Positions 18,011-26,813 are shown, numbered from the stretch's first letter. The stretch: 64,000 bases of DNA from Amycolatopsis sp. NBC_00345 (GCF_036116635.1 NZ_CP107995.1:434001-498000), one strand, 5' to 3'. Notes: generated from the sequence alone by a model not told the origin. Numbers and translations are program-made.

Positions 18011-19285
18011 ATGGTCGTTGTGACCTACGAACGTGTCCTCGCTCCGCTTGACGCCGCACTGCCCGGCCTGGAAGCGCTCTACATCGATCTCCATCGCCAT
18101 CCCGAGCTGGCGTTCGCGGAGACGCGCACCGCCGCCGAGCTGGCGCGCCGGCTGGCGGACGACGGGTTCGAGGTGCACACGGGCGTCGGCCGCACCGGTG
18201 TGGTCGGCGTGCTGCGCAACGGCGAGGGGCCCACCGTGCTGCTTCGCGCCGACATCGACGCGCTGCCGGTCGAGGAGAAGACCGGCCTGCCGTACGCGAG
18301 CACCGCCCACGGCGTCGACGACGAAGGCCTCGAAGTGCCGGTGATGCACGCCTGCGGCCACGACATGCACGCCACCTGGCTCTCCGGCGCCGCGAGCCTG
18401 CTGAGCGCCGCGCGCGACACCTGGTCCGGCACGCTGCTGGCCGTGTTCCAGCCGGGCGAGGAGGGCGGGAACGGCGCCGCCGTCATGGTCGGCGACGGCG
18501 TCTTCGACCTCGCGGGCAAGCCCGACTTCGTCTTCGGCCAGCACCTCGCGCCCGGTCCCGCGGGCTGGGTGCTGACCCGGCCGGGCGTGATCATGGCGGC
18601 GTCGGACTCGCTGCGGATCACCCTGCACGGCCGCGGCGGCCACGGCTCGCGCCCGGAGACCACCGTCGACCCGGCCGTGCTCGCCGCCTCGGTGGTGCTG
18701 AAGCTGCAGACGATCGTCTCCCGCGAGACCGCGGCCACCGAGCCCGCGGTGGTCACCGTCGGCTCGATGCACGTGGGCACCACGGGCAACGTGATCGCCG
18801 ACGACGCGGTGCTGGAGGTGAACACCCGCGCCTTCGACAACGCCGTGCTGCTGCGCGTGCGGGCCGCGATCGAACGGATCGTGCAGGGTGAGGCCGCCGC
18901 GGCGGGCGCGCCGAAGCCGCCGGAGATCGAGCTCACCAGCTCCTACCCGGTCACGGCCAACGACGAGGCCGTGACCGGCGAGCTGACCGAGGCGTTCCTC
19001 GGGCACTTCGGGCCCGCGGCCACCATGCCCGCGCCGCTGGTCACCGGCAGCGAAGACTTCGGCGAGTTCGGCCGCGCGGCCGGTGTGCCCTCGGTGTTCT
19101 GGCTGGTCGGCGGCCTCGATCCGGAAGAGGTGATCACCGCGATGACCGAGGGGCGTTTCGAGAGCGACATCCCGTCGAACCACTCGCCGCGGTTCGCGCC
19201 GGTGCTGCACCCGACGCTGCGGGCGGGGGTGGAGACTCTGGTCGTCGCCGCGCTGTCCCGGATGGCCCACCCGGCTGTCGAATGA
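18011..19285 (+). CDS. M20-family metallo-amidohydrolase (IAA/hippurate hydrolase type)
   Basis: This 424-residue cytoplasmic amidohydrolase has M20D motifs: RADIDALPVEEKTGLPYAS, HACGHDMHATWL (metal ligands Cys/His), FQPGEEGGNGA (catalytic Glu) and RGGHGSRPE in the lid domain. Such enzymes release amino acids or acyl groups from N-acyl amino acids. The substrate here is unknown. The lid domain spans about residues 195-315. The ATG at 18011 is used; a GTG at 18020 (VTYERV) is equally possible and neither has a ribosome-binding site. The next gene starts about 38 bases past its stop. Confidence 0.88.
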   Translation: MVVVTYERVLAPLDAALPGLEALYIDLHRHPELAFAETRTAAELARRLADDGFEVHTGVGRTGVVGVLRNGEGPTVLLRADIDALPVEEKTGLPYASTAHGVDDEGLEVPVMHACGHDMHATWLSGAASLLSAARDTWSGTLLAVFQPGEEGGNGAAVMVGDGVFDLAGKPDFVFGQHLAPGPAGWVLTRPGVIMAASDSLRITLHGRGGHGSRPETTVDPAVLAASVVLKLQTIVSRETAATEPAVVTVGSMHVGTTGNVIADDAVLEVNTRAFDNAVLLRVRAAIERIVQGEAAAAGAPKPPEIELTSSYPVTANDEAVTGELTEAFLGHFGPAATMPAPLVTGSEDFGEFGRAAGVPSVFWLVGGLDPEEVITAMTEGRFESDIPSNHSPRFAPVLHPTLRAGVETLVVAALSRMAHPAVE

Positions 19286-19323
19286 GCCGCCCGAGTGGGA
19301 GCATGGACGGCGGAGGTGGTGCT

Positions 19324-19650
19324 GTGAACGAGCCCGCCCACGGCCCGGATCCCCGTCCCGCCCCGGTGCTGATCACCGAGGCCGCCCCGTCCTACGACGA
19401 CCAGCTGGCTTCGCGGAAGCGGAAGTACATCATCATGATGTTGTGCCGCATCCCGTGCCTCGTGCTGGCCGGGCTGACGTACCACACCTGGTGGCTGGCC
19501 ATCACGTTCCTGGTGATTTCGGTGCCGCTGCCCTGGATCGCCGTGCTGATCGCCAACGACCGCCCGGCGCGGAAGTCGGAGGACGCCAACCGCTACCAGC
19601 GGGAGGCGAAGCAGATCGAGCACCGCGAGCACCCGGTCATCGACGGCTGA
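19324..19650 (+). CDS. DUF3099-family small membrane protein
   Basis: This 108-residue protein has a hydrophilic N-terminus (APVLITEAAPSYDDQLASRKRKY, typical of DUF3099), two adjacent transmembrane helices (about residues 44-60 and 63-82) and a charged tail. The family is restricted to actinobacteria and has no known role. The GTG at 19324 is chosen for GGAGGTGG at good spacing; an earlier ATG at 19282 would overlap the amidohydrolase stop. Both ends face the cytoplasm if the two helices form a hairpin. Confidence 0.85.
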   Translation: MNEPAHGPDPRPAPVLITEAAPSYDDQLASRKRKYIIMMLCRIPCLVLAGLTYHTWWLAITFLVISVPLPWIAVLIANDRPARKSEDANRYQREAKQIEHREHPVIDG

Positions 19651-19696
19651 GCGCTATTTGCGACGAAGTCCGTCTGGCCTCCTTACCCGCGCGGAT

Positions 19697-19749
19697 GCCC
19701 TGAAGGCCACCATGAGGGCATATCCGACCCTCATGGTGGCCTTCAGGGC
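19697..19749. terminator. Bidirectional terminator-like palindrome, CCTGAAGG family, copy 1
   Basis: Perfect 22-base arms (19697-19718 and 19728-19749) start GCCCTGAAGGCCACCATGAG with a 9-base loop. It lies between the convergent DUF3099 and PfkB genes. The arms are identical to those at 57497-57549. Confidence 0.75.
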
Positions 19750-19766
19750 GTTTCAGGGTCAGGACT

Positions 19767-20636
19767 TCACGGCTGGGGCCCGACCCGGCTGACGGCCAGC
19801 GCGCCCAGTCGCGTGCCGGCCCGCAGGACGTCCACTGTGGACTTCCCGGCGAGCCAGGTGGTGAGCACGCCCGCGTCGAACGCGTCGCCCGCGCCGGTGG
19901 AGTCGACGCAGTCGGCTTCGATGGCGGGCACAGTGGTGACGCCGTGCCCGTCGACCCAGCTCGCGCCGTCCAGGCCCGCGGTGACCACCACGGCGCCGAC
20001 GTGGTCGAGCAGTTCCTTCGCCGAGGCGGGGTCGGCCGATCCGGTCAGCGCGACCAGTTCCTCGGTGTTCGGCATCAGCAGGTCCGTGCCGCGGACGTCG
20101 TCGAGGAACGCCGCGGCGTCGCGGATGTGCGCCGCCGCCTGCGGGTCCACCGAAGTGCTCAGCCCGGCCTCTTTCGCCGCCGCCAGCGCGGCCAGCCCGG
20201 CCGGGCGCGAGGACGGGTCCAGCAGCACGTAGCCGGACAGGTGCAGGTGCCCCGATCCGGCGAGCGCGCCCGGGGTCACGTCGCCGGGCTGGAAGCGCTT
20301 GTTCGCGCCGCGGTCGGCGAGCATGCTGCGCTGGCCGGTCCCGTCCACCATCACCACGACACAGCAGGTCGGCGCCTCGGGGTCGATAGCGAACGCACAG
20401 CGCACCCCGGTCGCCTCCAGCTCGGCGCAGATCAGCCGGCCGCCGGAGTCGTCGCCGATGCGCGCGACGAGCGTGGTCGCCGCGCCGAGGGAACGCAGCC
20501 ACAGCGCGGTGTTCGCGCCCGCGCCGCCGCCGGTGAAGCGGATCTCGGCGCGCGCGTCGCCGCCGTGGGGGAGCGCCTCGTCGTGCCGGGCGACCACGTC
20601 CAGGCCGGCGTCGCCGACCACCACGATGCCGGTCAC
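19767..20636 (-). CDS. PfkB-family sugar kinase, probable pseudouridine kinase
   Basis: This 289-residue ribokinase-fold enzyme has the N-terminal GGGAGANTALWL motif and the C-terminal anion-hole motif DSTGAGDAFDAGVL with catalytic Asp. It overlaps the pseudouridine-5'-phosphate glycosidase gene by 4 bases (GTGA), which points to pseudouridine as substrate: the kinase makes pseudouridine 5'-phosphate and PsuG then splits it into uracil and ribose 5-phosphate. The kinase function is inferred from this pairing; sequence alone would also allow ribose or another nucleoside. It is the last gene of a three-gene minus-strand unit and ends in a palindromic terminator. Confidence 0.85.
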   Translation of the reverse strand: MTGIVVVGDAGLDVVARHDEALPHGGDARAEIRFTGGGAGANTALWLRSLGAATTLVARIGDDSGGRLICAELEATGVRCAFAIDPEAPTCCVVVMVDGTGQRSMLADRGANKRFQPGDVTPGALAGSGHLHLSGYVLLDPSSRPAGLAALAAAKEAGLSTSVDPQAAAHIRDAAAFLDDVRGTDLLMPNTEELVALTGSADPASAKELLDHVGAVVVTAGLDGASWVDGHGVTTVPAIEADCVDSTGAGDAFDAGVLTTWLAGKSTVDVLRAGTRLGALAVSRVGPQP

Positions 20637-21538
20637 GACAGCGCCACCGCGACCTCGGTGGCGAGCTTCGCGTTGGAGAGCACGAGCGCCTCGTTCGCGT
20701 CGATGCTCACGCCGCCGCTCGCGGCGTGGAAGTGCTCCAGCAGCACGGGGGTGACGTCCGCGCCGTGGACGTTGTTGTCCCGCAACAGGTCCAGCCCCTC
20801 GGTGAGCAGCCGATCGTGCAGCGTCTTGTCCATTTCGGACGGTTCCGGGATCGGGTTCGTGAGCAGCACGCCGGACGGGGCGTACGCGCGGTGCGCGGCG
20901 ATCACGGCGGCGGCCTGCTTCGCGTCGTCCACGCGCCAGCCGACCGGGTGACCCGACGAGCGCAGGTAGAACGCCGGGAAGTCGTCCGTGCGGTAACCGA
21001 GCACCGGCACCGAGTTCGTCTCCAGCACCTCCAACGTCGCGGCGATGTCCAGCACCGACTTCACCCCGGAGCAGACGACCACGGTCGGCACCTTCGCCAG
21101 CACGCCGAGGTCGGCCGAGACGTCCCAGGTCCGCGCCGCGCCGAGGTGCACGCCGCCGAGCCCGCCGGTGGCGAACACGCCGATGCCGGCCGCGGCGGCG
21201 AGCGCCGACGTGCTGGCGACGGTGGTCGCGCCCGAGCGGCCGAGCCCGACCGCGGGGCCGAGGTCCCGCAGCGACAGCTTGTCCAGGCCGGCGCCGGGGG
21301 CGCAGACCCGCTCGAGCTCGGCCGGTGACAGGCCGATCACCGGGCGGCCGTCCAGCACGGCGATGGTGGCCGGGACGGCGCCGCCGGCGCGCACCACCTG
21401 CTCGAGGCGGTGGGCGACGTCGAGGTTGCGGCCGTGCGGCAGGCCGTGCGACAGGATCGTGCTCTCGAGGGCGACGACGGGGTGGCCGTCACGCAGCGCC
21501 GAGGCGACCTCCGGGTGGAGGGACAGTTGCGTAGTCAC
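20633..21538 (-). CDS. psuG: Pseudouridine-5'-phosphate glycosidase
   Basis: This 301-residue enzyme matches the PsuG family closely: VVALESTILSHGLPHG at the start, ATIAVLDGRPVIGL, GATTVASTSALAAAAGI, FATGGLGGVH and VVCSGVKSVLDI. The conserved Lys of GVKS is the expected catalytic residue that opens the ribose ring. The reversible reaction splits the C-glycosidic bond of pseudouridine 5'-phosphate, letting RNA-derived pseudouridine be salvaged. It starts with GTG 9 bases after the HD-protein stop and overlaps the kinase gene. Confidence 0.95.
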   Translation of the reverse strand: MTTQLSLHPEVASALRDGHPVVALESTILSHGLPHGRNLDVAHRLEQVVRAGGAVPATIAVLDGRPVIGLSPAELERVCAPGAGLDKLSLRDLGPAVGLGRSGATTVASTSALAAAAGIGVFATGGLGGVHLGAARTWDVSADLGVLAKVPTVVVCSGVKSVLDIAATLEVLETNSVPVLGYRTDDFPAFYLRSSGHPVGWRVDDAKQAAAVIAAHRAYAPSGVLLTNPIPEPSEMDKTLHDRLLTEGLDLLRDNNVHGADVTPVLLEHFHAASGGVSIDANEALVLSNAKLATEVAVALS

Positions 21539-21547
21539 GGACGGACA

Positions 21548-22294
21548 TCATCTGTGATCCCCGGCGGAAGAGCGCCAGCGGGTTACTAATCCGACCGGAA
21601 GTAGGCGGACACGGGCTGCAGCCGATCCGCTTGTAGGGACGCGTTTCCGCCGTGGCTGTAGTCGGATTAGTAACGAACTGCACAGTAGCTCGGCCGTCAG
21701 GTTGCGTCGCGCGGCCGCTTCCCAGCGTGACCGCGCGGCTTCGCTGCGGTACAGCGGCGCGTGGGCCAGCAGGTTCTCCAGCACGGCGGCGCGGCCGGCG
21801 GCCCAGACGGTGTCGTCGTACTTCGCGTACTCCTCGCGGACGGCGATCGCGTACGCGTCGTACTCGGCGGGCGTGGCGCCGAGGATCGCCAGGTCGGCGT
21901 CGAGCAGGGCAGTGGCGGCTTCGTCGTCCTCGGGCGCGCGGTGGCCGGCGGTGGCAAGGACGAGTCCCTCGGCCCGGGCGACGTGCGGCTCGGCGACGCC
22001 GGCGCGGGTGAGCCAGTGGCGCAGCCAGGCGGCGCTGCGGCGCTCGTCCTCGCCGGGCACCGCGTCGTAGACGACGTCGTGCGCCCAGGCGGCCACGGCC
22101 ACCACAGCGCGCTCGGGCAACGGCAGGTCACGGGCCAGCTGCTCGGAGTCGTGCGCGACGGCCGTCGCGTGGGCCAAGCCGTGGTAGCGCCGGTGCGGCT
22201 CGCCGTATTGCTGCTCCAGGTACGCCCACGCGTCGCGGGCCACCCGGGCGTCGCCGTCCAGCGCGGTGACGGCGGAAAGCCAGTGTCGGTTCAC
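21548..22294 (-). CDS. HD-domain phosphohydrolase-like protein carrying an in-frame mobile-element insertion
   Basis: This 248-residue protein begins VNRHWLSAVTALDGDARVA. It shows an HD-type metal site: YHGLAHATAV (His), WAHDVVYD (HD pair) and DADLAILG (distal Asp). Relatives are predicted metal-dependent phosphohydrolases acting on nucleotides or similar. The C-terminal 34 residues before TRWRSSAGDHR are encoded by a 100-base element (21586-21685) plus one TA. Removing these 102 bases leaves the frame unchanged, giving a protein ending LTAELTRWRSSAGDHR. The catalytic residues are all upstream, so activity may survive. GTG at 22294 is chosen because TACTGT lies 8 bases upstream (leaderless); a GTG at 22333 is the alternative. 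It heads the psuG-kinase unit. Confidence 0.82.
   Translation of the reverse strand: MNRHWLSAVTALDGDARVARDAWAYLEQQYGEPHRRYHGLAHATAVAHDSEQLARDLPLPERAVVAVAAWAHDVVYDAVPGEDERRSAAWLRHWLTRAGVAEPHVARAEGLVLATAGHRAPEDDEAATALLDADLAILGATPAEYDAYAIAVREEYAKYDDTVWAAGRAAVLENLLAHAPLYRSEAARSRWEAAARRNLTAELLCSSLLIRLQPRRKRVPTSGSAAARVRLLPVGLVTRWRSSAGDHR
21586..21685 (-). mobile_element. TA-flanked 100-bp element, copy 1 (inside the HD gene)
   Basis: The 100 bases lie between TA at 21584-21585 and TA at 21686-21687. On the minus strand the copy reads CTGTGCAGTTCGTTACTAAT... to ...GGTCGGATTAG. Internal inverted ends CTAATCCGAC and GTCGGATTAG pair, but the left end carries 15 extra bases. An inner GGCTGCAGCC palindrome is present. 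About 85 of 100 positions match the second copy at 43999-44097. It has no open frame for a transposase, so it would depend on an enzyme encoded elsewhere. Confidence 0.8.
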
Positions 22295-22359
22295 GGGGCG
22301 CGACAGTAACGCCGTGGGCGGTGATTCCGGCACTCCCGCCGCTGAGGCATGATGGACGG

Positions 22360-22602
22360 GTGAGCACCGAGACGCTGACGAAGCCGGAGACCGACAGTTC
22401 CGAGTCGACCGACGACGACACCCCGAAGATGTTCCACTACGTGCGCAAGAACAAGATCGCCGAGAGCGCGGTCATGGGCACACACGTGGTGGCGCTGTGC
22501 GGTGAGGTCTTCCCGGTCACCCGGTCCGCCAAGCCGGGCTCCCCGGTCTGCCCGGCCTGCGAGGAGATCTACAAGGGCCTCCGCCCGGGCAAGGACAAGT
22601 AG
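22360..22602 (+). CDS. DUF3039-family protein
   Basis: This 80-residue actinobacterial protein has the family core HYVRKNKIAESAVMGTHVVALCGEVFPVTRSAKPGSPVCPACEEIY, written here in parts: HYVRKNKIAESAV, ALCGEVFPVTR and CPACEEIYKGL. Cys-x2-Cys plus the upstream Cys and His suggest a zinc-binding knuckle. The function is unknown. The GTG follows CATGAT by 6 bases, consistent with a leaderless transcript, and it is divergent from the HD gene with about 65 bases between starts. After the stop come about 220 bases without a gene. Confidence 0.9.
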   Translation: MSTETLTKPETDSSESTDDDTPKMFHYVRKNKIAESAVMGTHVVALCGEVFPVTRSAKPGSPVCPACEEIYKGLRPGKDK

Positions 22603-22824
22603 CCGCGCCGCGACGACTCCAGGCCGGGTGCCGCACGCCCGGCCATGTCGCCGGGAGCTCCTGCCGCTGTGGGCCGCGGTCAACCCGGCGGCCCGTGGTC
22701 GGGTGCGCGGGGGAACCTCGGCGCGAACAAAGATGAAAATCCTTCACCCGGTGGCTGTGCGGCCGGGGAGGAACTGGTAGATCTGCGATCCGGTCAGTTA
22801 CTCCCCTTCTCCGACGGAGTCCGC

Positions 22825-23661
22825 ATGCGCAGAACCGGGATCGTCCTCGCCCTCGTCGTCCTGCTCGCCGCCGTGGTGCCCGGGATGGCCGACGCCGTCA
22901 CCGGGTGGACGACGGTCGGGTCCGACAACGCCCGCCCGCTCGACGAGAGCCAGGGGCTGGCGACCATCGTCCGGCCGTCCGGCACCACCATCCGCTACAC
23001 CGGCATCAGCACGGTGCCCGCCGACCTCGCCGCACAGGGGTGGAGCCACGTCGGCGACCCCGGGTCGGCGCAGGGCTGGTACGTCGAGCCCTACCAGCGC
23101 GACGACCGCGGCGCGAAGCTCTTCCGCGTCCAGGCGCCGGACGGCACCTGGACCGACTACAAGCACAACCTCGAGTCGTGGGAGGCGAACAACAACTCGT
23201 TCGCCGCCGTCTCGCCCGACGCGCGCTGGATGGTGGCCGGCGAGTACGGCACCATGGACCGGCTCCTGGTGCACCCGATGCCCGGCGTCGCGTTCACCGA
23301 CCCGGGCCAGAACCTGCCGTACGCCTCCGCCATCCGGCTCGACCACCAGGTCCGCGACGTCCAGGGCTGCGACTTCGTCAGCGACACCCGGCTGATGTGC
23401 TCCTCCGACGACCCGGACGGCAGCCTGTTCGGCACCACCAAGCCGCTGCTGCAGGTGGACCTCGCCGGCCCGCTGTCCGGCTCCGACGTGGCCGGGCACG
23501 TGACGTCGCTGGGCCAGCTGCCGCTGGAAAGCGGCTGCAGCGGGAACTTCGAGGCCGAGGGCATCGACTTCGACGAGCGGGACAACACCCTGCGCGTCGT
23601 CGTGATGTCCCCGAGCGTGTGCATCGCCTTCGACAGCAAGACCTGGCGCTTCCACCAGTGA
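22825..23661 (+). CDS. Secreted protein of unknown function
   Basis: This 278-residue exported protein has signal peptide MRRTGIVLALVVLLAAVVPG cleaved near MADA|VTG. The mature part is rich in Gly, Asp and Trp and has repeating strand patterns (ATIVRPSGTTIRYTG, AAVSPDARWMVAGEYG, CDFVSDTRLMCSSDD) reminiscent of a beta-propeller, with four cysteines that could form disulfides. No catalytic motif is visible and I do not recognise the family. GACGGAG stands 6 bases before the ATG. A convergent palindrome follows 3 bases after its stop. Confidence 0.8.
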   Translation: MRRTGIVLALVVLLAAVVPGMADAVTGWTTVGSDNARPLDESQGLATIVRPSGTTIRYTGISTVPADLAAQGWSHVGDPGSAQGWYVEPYQRDDRGAKLFRVQAPDGTWTDYKHNLESWEANNNSFAAVSPDARWMVAGEYGTMDRLLVHPMPGVAFTDPGQNLPYASAIRLDHQVRDVQGCDFVSDTRLMCSSDDPDGSLFGTTKPLLQVDLAGPLSGSDVAGHVTSLGQLPLESGCSGNFEAEGIDFDERDNTLRVVVMSPSVCIAFDSKTWRFHQ

Positions 23662-23664
23662 CCG

Positions 23665-23710
23665 CTCGTGAGTGTTTATGACGGTTCTAACCGTCATAAA
23701 CACTCACAAG
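23665..23710. terminator. Bidirectional terminator-like palindrome, GTGAGTG family, copy 3
   Basis: Arms of 22 bases (23665-23686 and 23689-23710) are perfect except for one position and start CTCGTGAGTGTTTATGACGG. It sits between the convergent secreted-protein and YihY genes. The TTTA of the left arm is matched by TAAA in the right, where copies 1 and 2 have GGCTA and GGCGA. Confidence 0.72.
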
Positions 23711-23720
23711 CAGCCGGGGG

Positions 23721-24851
23721 TCAGGTCCGCGTGTCGTCCTTCTCCGCGGCCGGTTCCGCGTTGTCCTCGGGCGCTTCGTCGGGAGCGGGGGACCGGGACT
23801 CCTCCACCTCGTGGTGTTTGGGCCGCCGCAACGGGATCGTGGTGCGGTCCCAGAGCTTGCGGCCCTCCTCGGTGCGCAGCCGCTCGTTCGCCCGTTCCAT
23901 CTCCAGCCGCCGCCAGCGCCGCCGCTGCCGCCGCGTCGCCCGAGCCGGCCACAGCTCCTGGATGGCGCTGTTGAAGTACGCGCCGCCCACCACCGCGAGC
24001 CCGATGAAGAACATCAGCAGCAGGAACGCGATCGGCGCGGCGAGCGCGCCGTAGGTGTAGCCGGTCTTCGTGATCCAGTTCAGGTAGATGCGCAGCCCGA
24101 CGCTGGAGAGCAGGAAGACCACCATCGCCAGCACCGCGCCCGGCAGCCCGCGGTGCCAGGGCAGCCGCCGCGGCAGCGAGAGCTTGTACAGCGTGGTCAG
24201 CGCCAGCACGATCATCACGCCCAGCACCGGGAAGTAGAGCGTGCCGACCCAGTACGTCACGGTCGGGCGCCAGTCCATCGGGAAGAACTCCGGCAGCAGG
24301 TCCGGCCCGATCGCCAGCAGCGGCAGCCCGATCACCAGGATCACCAGCCCGCACAGGTACAGCAGCAGGGCGAAGATCCGCTGCCAGACCTCGTTGCGCA
24401 CGCCGTACTGGTCGTGGGCGACGGTGATCGCGTCGACGAACGAGGACATCGCCGACGAGCCCGCCCACAGCGAGATGATGAAGCCGATCGAGACGATCTC
24501 GCCCTTGCCGACGGTGAGGATGCTGTTCACCGTCGGCTCGATGATCTCCTGCACCGCGTTGGCGCTGAAGATGGTGCGGCAGAAGGTGATGATCCGGTCG
24601 TGCGCGGCGGCGACCACGTCCTGGCCGAACCACTCGCCGACGAAGCCGAGGCTGCCCAGCAGCCCGAGCAGCAGCGGCGGCAGCGACAGCGTCTGCCAGA
24701 ACGCGGCCTCGGCGGCCTCCGAGAAGATGTTGCCGCCCCAGGCCTTGGCGAGGGTGCGCGTGAGAAGGCGCCACGGCCCCTTGCGCGCCGTCTTCACCGC
24801 GGTCGCCGCTTCGGCGTCCGGTCTCACCTCACCCATGGTGGGTCCCAGCAT
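23721..24851 (-). CDS. YihY/BrkB-family inner membrane protein
   Basis: This 376-residue protein has six or so transmembrane helices between residues 50 and 310 and a long, highly charged cytoplasmic C-tail (about residues 315-376, Arg-rich then Glu/Asp-rich). The family pattern AAEAAFWQTLSLPPLLLGLLG and the late YGALAAPIAFLLLMFFIGLAVVGGAYFN are typical of YihY (once wrongly called RNase BN). The biochemical role of the family is not settled. The ATG at 24851 is used; an ATG five codons later (24836) is equally possible. It ends at the shared palindrome. Confidence 0.9.
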   Translation of the reverse strand: MLGPTMGEVRPDAEAATAVKTARKGPWRLLTRTLAKAWGGNIFSEAAEAAFWQTLSLPPLLLGLLGSLGFVGEWFGQDVVAAAHDRIITFCRTIFSANAVQEIIEPTVNSILTVGKGEIVSIGFIISLWAGSSAMSSFVDAITVAHDQYGVRNEVWQRIFALLLYLCGLVILVIGLPLLAIGPDLLPEFFPMDWRPTVTYWVGTLYFPVLGVMIVLALTTLYKLSLPRRLPWHRGLPGAVLAMVVFLLSSVGLRIYLNWITKTGYTYGALAAPIAFLLLMFFIGLAVVGGAYFNSAIQELWPARATRRQRRRWRRLEMERANERLRTEEGRKLWDRTTIPLRRPKHHEVEESRSPAPDEAPEDNAEPAAEKDDTRT

Positions 24852-25064
24852 GGTCCATTCGCGCGAATTTGGCTCGTCACCGGTGGTACTCGCGGGCGTG
24901 TCGGGTGACGCCCGGGTGAGTTCAGCCGTGGCGGTGCCCCGCGCCGGGGGACCTGGAAGGTAAGCTCACGGGAGTGCCCTCACCGCAGTCGCCGGCGTCG
25001 AAGCCGGTACCACAGTGGGGGTTCTTGCATGTCACAGCCGGTCTGAGCAGGGGGTGAGCCGAGT

Positions 25065-26813
25065 TTGTCCGAGACGACCGAGCGGGTCCTCGGGGCACCG
25101 CCCGCCGAGAAGGACTCCACCGCCCGCCCGCTGCGGGCCTGGCAGCGCCGCGCGCTGACGAAGTACCTGACCAAGCGGCCGAAGGACTTCCTGGCGGTCG
25201 CGACGCCGGGCGCGGGCAAGACGGTGTTCGGCCTGCGGATCGCGGCCGAGCTGCTGTCGGACCGCACCATCGAGGCCGTCACGATCGTCACACCCACGGA
25301 GCACCTGAAGCACCAGTGGGCGGCCTCGGCCGCGGCGGCCGGGATCGCCATCGACTCGAACTTCCGCAACACCACCGGCGTCACGTCGTCGGACTACCAG
25401 GGCGTCGCGGTCACGTACGCGCAGATCGCCGCGCACCCCACGCTGCACCGGGTGCGCACGGAGAACCGCAAGACGCTGGTCATCCTCGACGAGATCCACC
25501 ACGGCGGCGACGCGAAGTCGTGGGGCGACGCGGTGCGCGAGTCGTTCACGCCCGCGGTGCGCCGGCTCGCGCTGACCGGGACGCCGTTCCGCAGCGACGA
25601 CTCGGCGATCCCGTTCGTCACCTACGAGCCCGACGAGGGCGGCTTCCAGCGCAGCCGGGCCGACCACTCCTACGGCTACGCCGAGGCGCTGGCCGACGGC
25701 GTGGTCCGGCCCGTGGTCTTCCTCGCCTACTCCGGCGAGGCCTCCTGGCGCACCAGCGCGGGGGAGGAGTTCACCGCGCGGCTGGGCGAGCCGCTCACCG
25801 CGGAGCAGAACGCCCGGGCCTGGCGCACGGCGCTCGACCCGGCCGGCGAGTGGGTGCCGTCGGTGCTGCACGCGGCCGACACCCGGCTGTCGCAGCTGCG
25901 CGCGCAGGGCATCCCGGACGCGGGCGGCCTGGTCATCGCCACCGACCAGGAGTCGGCCCGCGCGTACGCGAAGATCCTGGAGCGGATGTCCGGGCAGACG
26001 CCGACCGTGGTGCTCTCGGACGACCCCAAGGCGTCCGGGCGGATCAAGGAGTTCGCCGACTCGAACGACCGCTGGCTGGTCGCGGTCCGGATGGTCTCCG
26101 AAGGCGTCGACGTGCCGCGGCTGGCCGTCGGCGTGTACGCCACGAGCGCGTCGACCCCGCTGTTCTTCGCCCAGGCCATCGGCCGTTACGTGCGGGCCCG
26201 CAAGCCCGGCGAGACGGCCAGCGTCTTCCTGCCCAGCGTCCCGGTGCTGCTGGAGCTGGCGAGCGAGCTGGAAGCCCAGCGCGACCACGTGCTCGGCAAG
26301 CCGCACCGCGAGAAGGAGGGCTGGGACGACGAGCTGCTCGCCCAGGCCAACCGGACCGAGGACGAGCCGGGCGAGGAGGAGAAGGCGTTCACCTCCCTCG
26401 GCGCGTCGGCCGAGCTCGATCAGGTGATCTACGACGGCAACTCGTTCGGGACCGCGGTCTTCTCCGGCTCCGACGAGGAGCAGGAGTACCTCGGCCTGCC
26501 CGGGCTGCTGGAGCCGGACCAGGTCCGCGCCCTGTTGCGCAAGCGGCAGGAGGAGCAGCTCTCCGACGAGAAGCGCCGCAAGCCCAAGGCCGACGAGCAG
26601 CCCGCGGCCCCCGCGCGGCCGCAGTCGGTGAGCGAGCGGCTGGGCACGCTGCGCAAGGAGCTGAACGCGCTGGTCGGCATGTACCACCACCGCACGAAGA
26701 AGCCCCACGGCGCGATCCACAACGAGCTACGCAGGGTGTGCGGCGGCCCGCCCACGGCCATGGCGACCATGGAGCAGCTCGAGGAGCGGATCGTCACGCT
26801 CCGTTCCTGGTAG
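25065..26813 (+). CDS. Superfamily 2 DEAD/DEAH-type helicase
   Basis: This 582-residue ATP-dependent helicase has Q/Walker region LRAWQRRALTKYLTKRPKDF, motif I ATPGAGKT, motif II ILDEIHHGGD (DEIH), motif III ALTGTPFR and motif VI QAIGRYVRARKPGE. RecA domain 1 spans about residues 20-200 and domain 2 about 270-400. The C-terminal 180 residues are charged and coiled-coil-like (ELEAQRDHVLGK, KRQEEQLSDEKRRKPK) and end in a small helical region. It resembles the ERCC3/type-III-restriction-helicase group used in DNA repair, but no nuclease or partner gene is adjacent. Start is TTG at 25065 with GGGGGTGAG upstream. Confidence 0.9.
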   Translation: MSETTERVLGAPPAEKDSTARPLRAWQRRALTKYLTKRPKDFLAVATPGAGKTVFGLRIAAELLSDRTIEAVTIVTPTEHLKHQWAASAAAAGIAIDSNFRNTTGVTSSDYQGVAVTYAQIAAHPTLHRVRTENRKTLVILDEIHHGGDAKSWGDAVRESFTPAVRRLALTGTPFRSDDSAIPFVTYEPDEGGFQRSRADHSYGYAEALADGVVRPVVFLAYSGEASWRTSAGEEFTARLGEPLTAEQNARAWRTALDPAGEWVPSVLHAADTRLSQLRAQGIPDAGGLVIATDQESARAYAKILERMSGQTPTVVLSDDPKASGRIKEFADSNDRWLVAVRMVSEGVDVPRLAVGVYATSASTPLFFAQAIGRYVRARKPGETASVFLPSVPVLLELASELEAQRDHVLGKPHREKEGWDDELLAQANRTEDEPGEEEKAFTSLGASAELDQVIYDGNSFGTAVFSGSDEEQEYLGLPGLLEPDQVRALLRKRQEEQLSDEKRRKPKADEQPAAPARPQSVSERLGTLRKELNALVGMYHHRTKKPHGAIHNELRRVCGGPPTAMATMEQLEERIVTLRSW

